Source: Clostridiales bacterium UBA5446 (GTDB lineage: Bacteria > Bacillota > Clostridia > Oscillospirales > Oscillospiraceae). Taken from it: a DNA stretch of 6,299 bases. A program made the position numbers and the translations under genes. Numbering within the stretch: the stretch's first letter is position 1; every line of letters begins with the position of its first letter. Shown here piece by piece: positions 5,254-6,299 of this stretch. The DNA is taken from the NCBI GenBank assembly GCA_002427465.1, contig DIRC01000025.1, forward strand, positions 20,130-26,428, read 5' to 3'. The notes under the pieces were generated by a model. The model was not told the origin of the DNA. It was given only the letters and a program-made list of their open reading frames with translations, and did no database searches.

Positions 5254-6299
5254 ATGGACGAAAATAAATTCACCTTTGAAAATAAAGAATATAAGCAGGC
5301 TTACAGGCATACCACCAGCCATATTCTTGCCCAGGCGGTCAAGCGCCTCTATCCCGATACCAAGCTGGCAATTGGTCCCGCCATTGAGGACGGCTTCTAT
5401 TATGACCTGGATTCCGAGACGGTTTTCACGCCGGAGATCCTTGAGAAGCTTGAGGAGGAAATGAAGCGGATCTGCAAGGAAAAGCTGCCGCTGGAGCGTT
5501 TTGAGCTGCCCAGGGCGGAGGCGATTGATTTTGTGCTCGGGCAGGGCGAGCCTTATAAGGCGGAGCTGATCAGGGATCTTCCCGAGGATGCGGTCATCAG
5601 CTTTTACAGGCAGGGGGAGTTCACCGACCTTTGTGCCGGGCCGCACCTGGATACCACCGGCCGGGTAAAAGCCAATGCCTTCAAGCTGCTTAACTGCACG
5701 GGCGCATATTGGCGCGGGGATTCCAGCCGAAAAATGCTTCAGCGCATTTACGGCACGTGCTTTATGAAGAAAGAGGATCTGGACGCCTATCTGGCCCGCA
5801 TTGAAGAGGCGAAGAAGCGCGATCACCGCAAGCTGGGAAAGGAACTGGGGCTTTTTGCGCTCATGGACGAGGGGCCGGGCTTTCCGTTTTTCCTGCCGAA
5901 TGGTATGATCCTTAAAAACACGCTTATCGAGTATTGGCGGGAAGTCCACCGGCGCTACAACTATGTGGAGATTTCGACGCCCCTCATACTCAATCAGGAA
6001 CTCTGGCACCGCTCGGGTCATTGGGATCATTATAAGGATAATATGTATACCACCGTTATCGACGGCGAAGACTATGCCGTGAAGCCGATGAACTGCCCGG
6101 GTGGGATGCTGGCCTATAAGGTTGAGCCGCATTCGTATCGGGATCTCCCCCTGCGTGTGGCGGAGTTGGGAATCGTGCACCGGCATGAGCTGTCGGGTGC
6201 GCTCCACGGGCTTTTCCGTGTCAGGTGCTTCACCCAGGACGACGCGCATATTTTCATGACAAAGGCGCAGATCAAGGACGAAATCATTGGCGTGACCCG
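5254..6299 (+). CDS. thrS: Threonyl-tRNA synthetase lacking the N-terminal TGS domain (3' truncated by window)
   Basis: ThrS attaches threonine to tRNA-Thr and edits mischarged Ser-tRNA-Thr. The window holds 348 codons; the rest lies beyond the right edge. Most bacterial ThrS begin with a TGS domain of about 60 residues. This one starts directly at the editing (N2) domain, whose conserved residues are present: HTTSH (H19, H23) and CAGPH (C127, H131), matching the HxxxH and C-xxx-H editing-site set. GAYWRGDSSRKMLQRIYG (150-167) and AKKRDHRKLGKEL (187-199) lead into the class II catalytic core. There KPMNCPG (277-283) carries the first zinc ligand, C281, and motif 2 is visible as HRHELSGALHG (309-319) followed by RVRCFTQDDAHIF (322-334). 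The remaining zinc ligands, motif 3 and the anticodon-binding domain are out of view. The start is secured by a strong ribosome binding site and an in-frame TAA upstream. The 39-base gap is too short for a T-box leader, so expression probably depends on upstream transcription. Confidence 0.96.
   Translation, partial: MDENKFTFENKEYKQAYRHTTSHILAQAVKRLYPDTKLAIGPAIEDGFYYDLDSETVFTPEILEKLEEEMKRICKEKLPLERFELPRAEAIDFVLGQGEPYKAELIRDLPEDAVISFYRQGEFTDLCAGPHLDTTGRVKANAFKLLNCTGAYWRGDSSRKMLQRIYGTCFMKKEDLDAYLARIEEAKKRDHRKLGKELGLFALMDEGPGFPFFLPNGMILKNTLIEYWREVHRRYNYVEISTPLILNQELWHRSGHWDHYKDNMYTTVIDGEDYAVKPMNCPGGMLAYKVEPHSYRDLPLRVAELGIVHRHELSGALHGLFRVRCFTQDDAHIFMTKAQIKDEIIGVT

Noticed and set aside
5125..6249. 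A long open reading frame (about 374 codons) on the minus strand, opposite thrS and the end of ychF
   Set aside because: It lies antisense to two clearly conserved genes. Its product shows no recognisable motif and reads as the mirror of GC-rich codon use. It overlaps the coding strand entirely.

Overview
The window is a stretch of bacterial core chromosome. It carries six genes, all on the + strand and packed head to tail: the 3' end of dnaB, then tilS, hpt, ftsH, ychF, and the 5' part of thrS, which runs off the right edge. The tilS-hpt-ftsH block is a classic Firmicutes arrangement. With dnaB just upstream, the clostridial style of the proteins, and a GC-rich base composition (judged by eye, not counted), the likely source is a GC-rich member of Clostridia, possibly the Oscillospiraceae/Ruminococcaceae. 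Taxonomy is an inference from gene order and protein style only.

Layout: 1-228 is the last 75 codons of the replicative helicase. After 18 bases tilS begins at a TTG (247-1584). hpt (1577-2116) overlaps the end of tilS by 8 bases. ftsH (2148-4016) follows 31 bases after hpt and also starts with TTG. A 109-base spacer, the longest non-coding stretch here, holds several small inverted repeats and leads into ychF (4126-5214). thrS begins 39 bases later (5254) and is cut at 6299 after 348 codons.

The tight spacing suggests that dnaB to ftsH are co-transcribed. ychF-thrS is either a continuation or a second unit starting in the 109-base spacer. The genes serve core functions: replication (DnaB), tRNA-Ile2 decoding (TilS), purine salvage (Hpt), membrane protein quality control (FtsH), a ribosome-associated ATPase (YchF) and threonine charging (ThrS).

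There is no mobile element, CRISPR array, tRNA or rRNA, and no clear evidence of a new system. The most notable point is that the ThrS here lacks the usual N-terminal TGS domain and begins directly at the editing domain. Its neighbour YchF ends in a TGS domain 39 bases upstream. Smaller points are an AT-rich island with an extended -10 motif inside tilS, a stop codon in the loop of a small hairpin at the end of ftsH, and a GC-rich hairpin just ahead of the ychF ribosome binding site.
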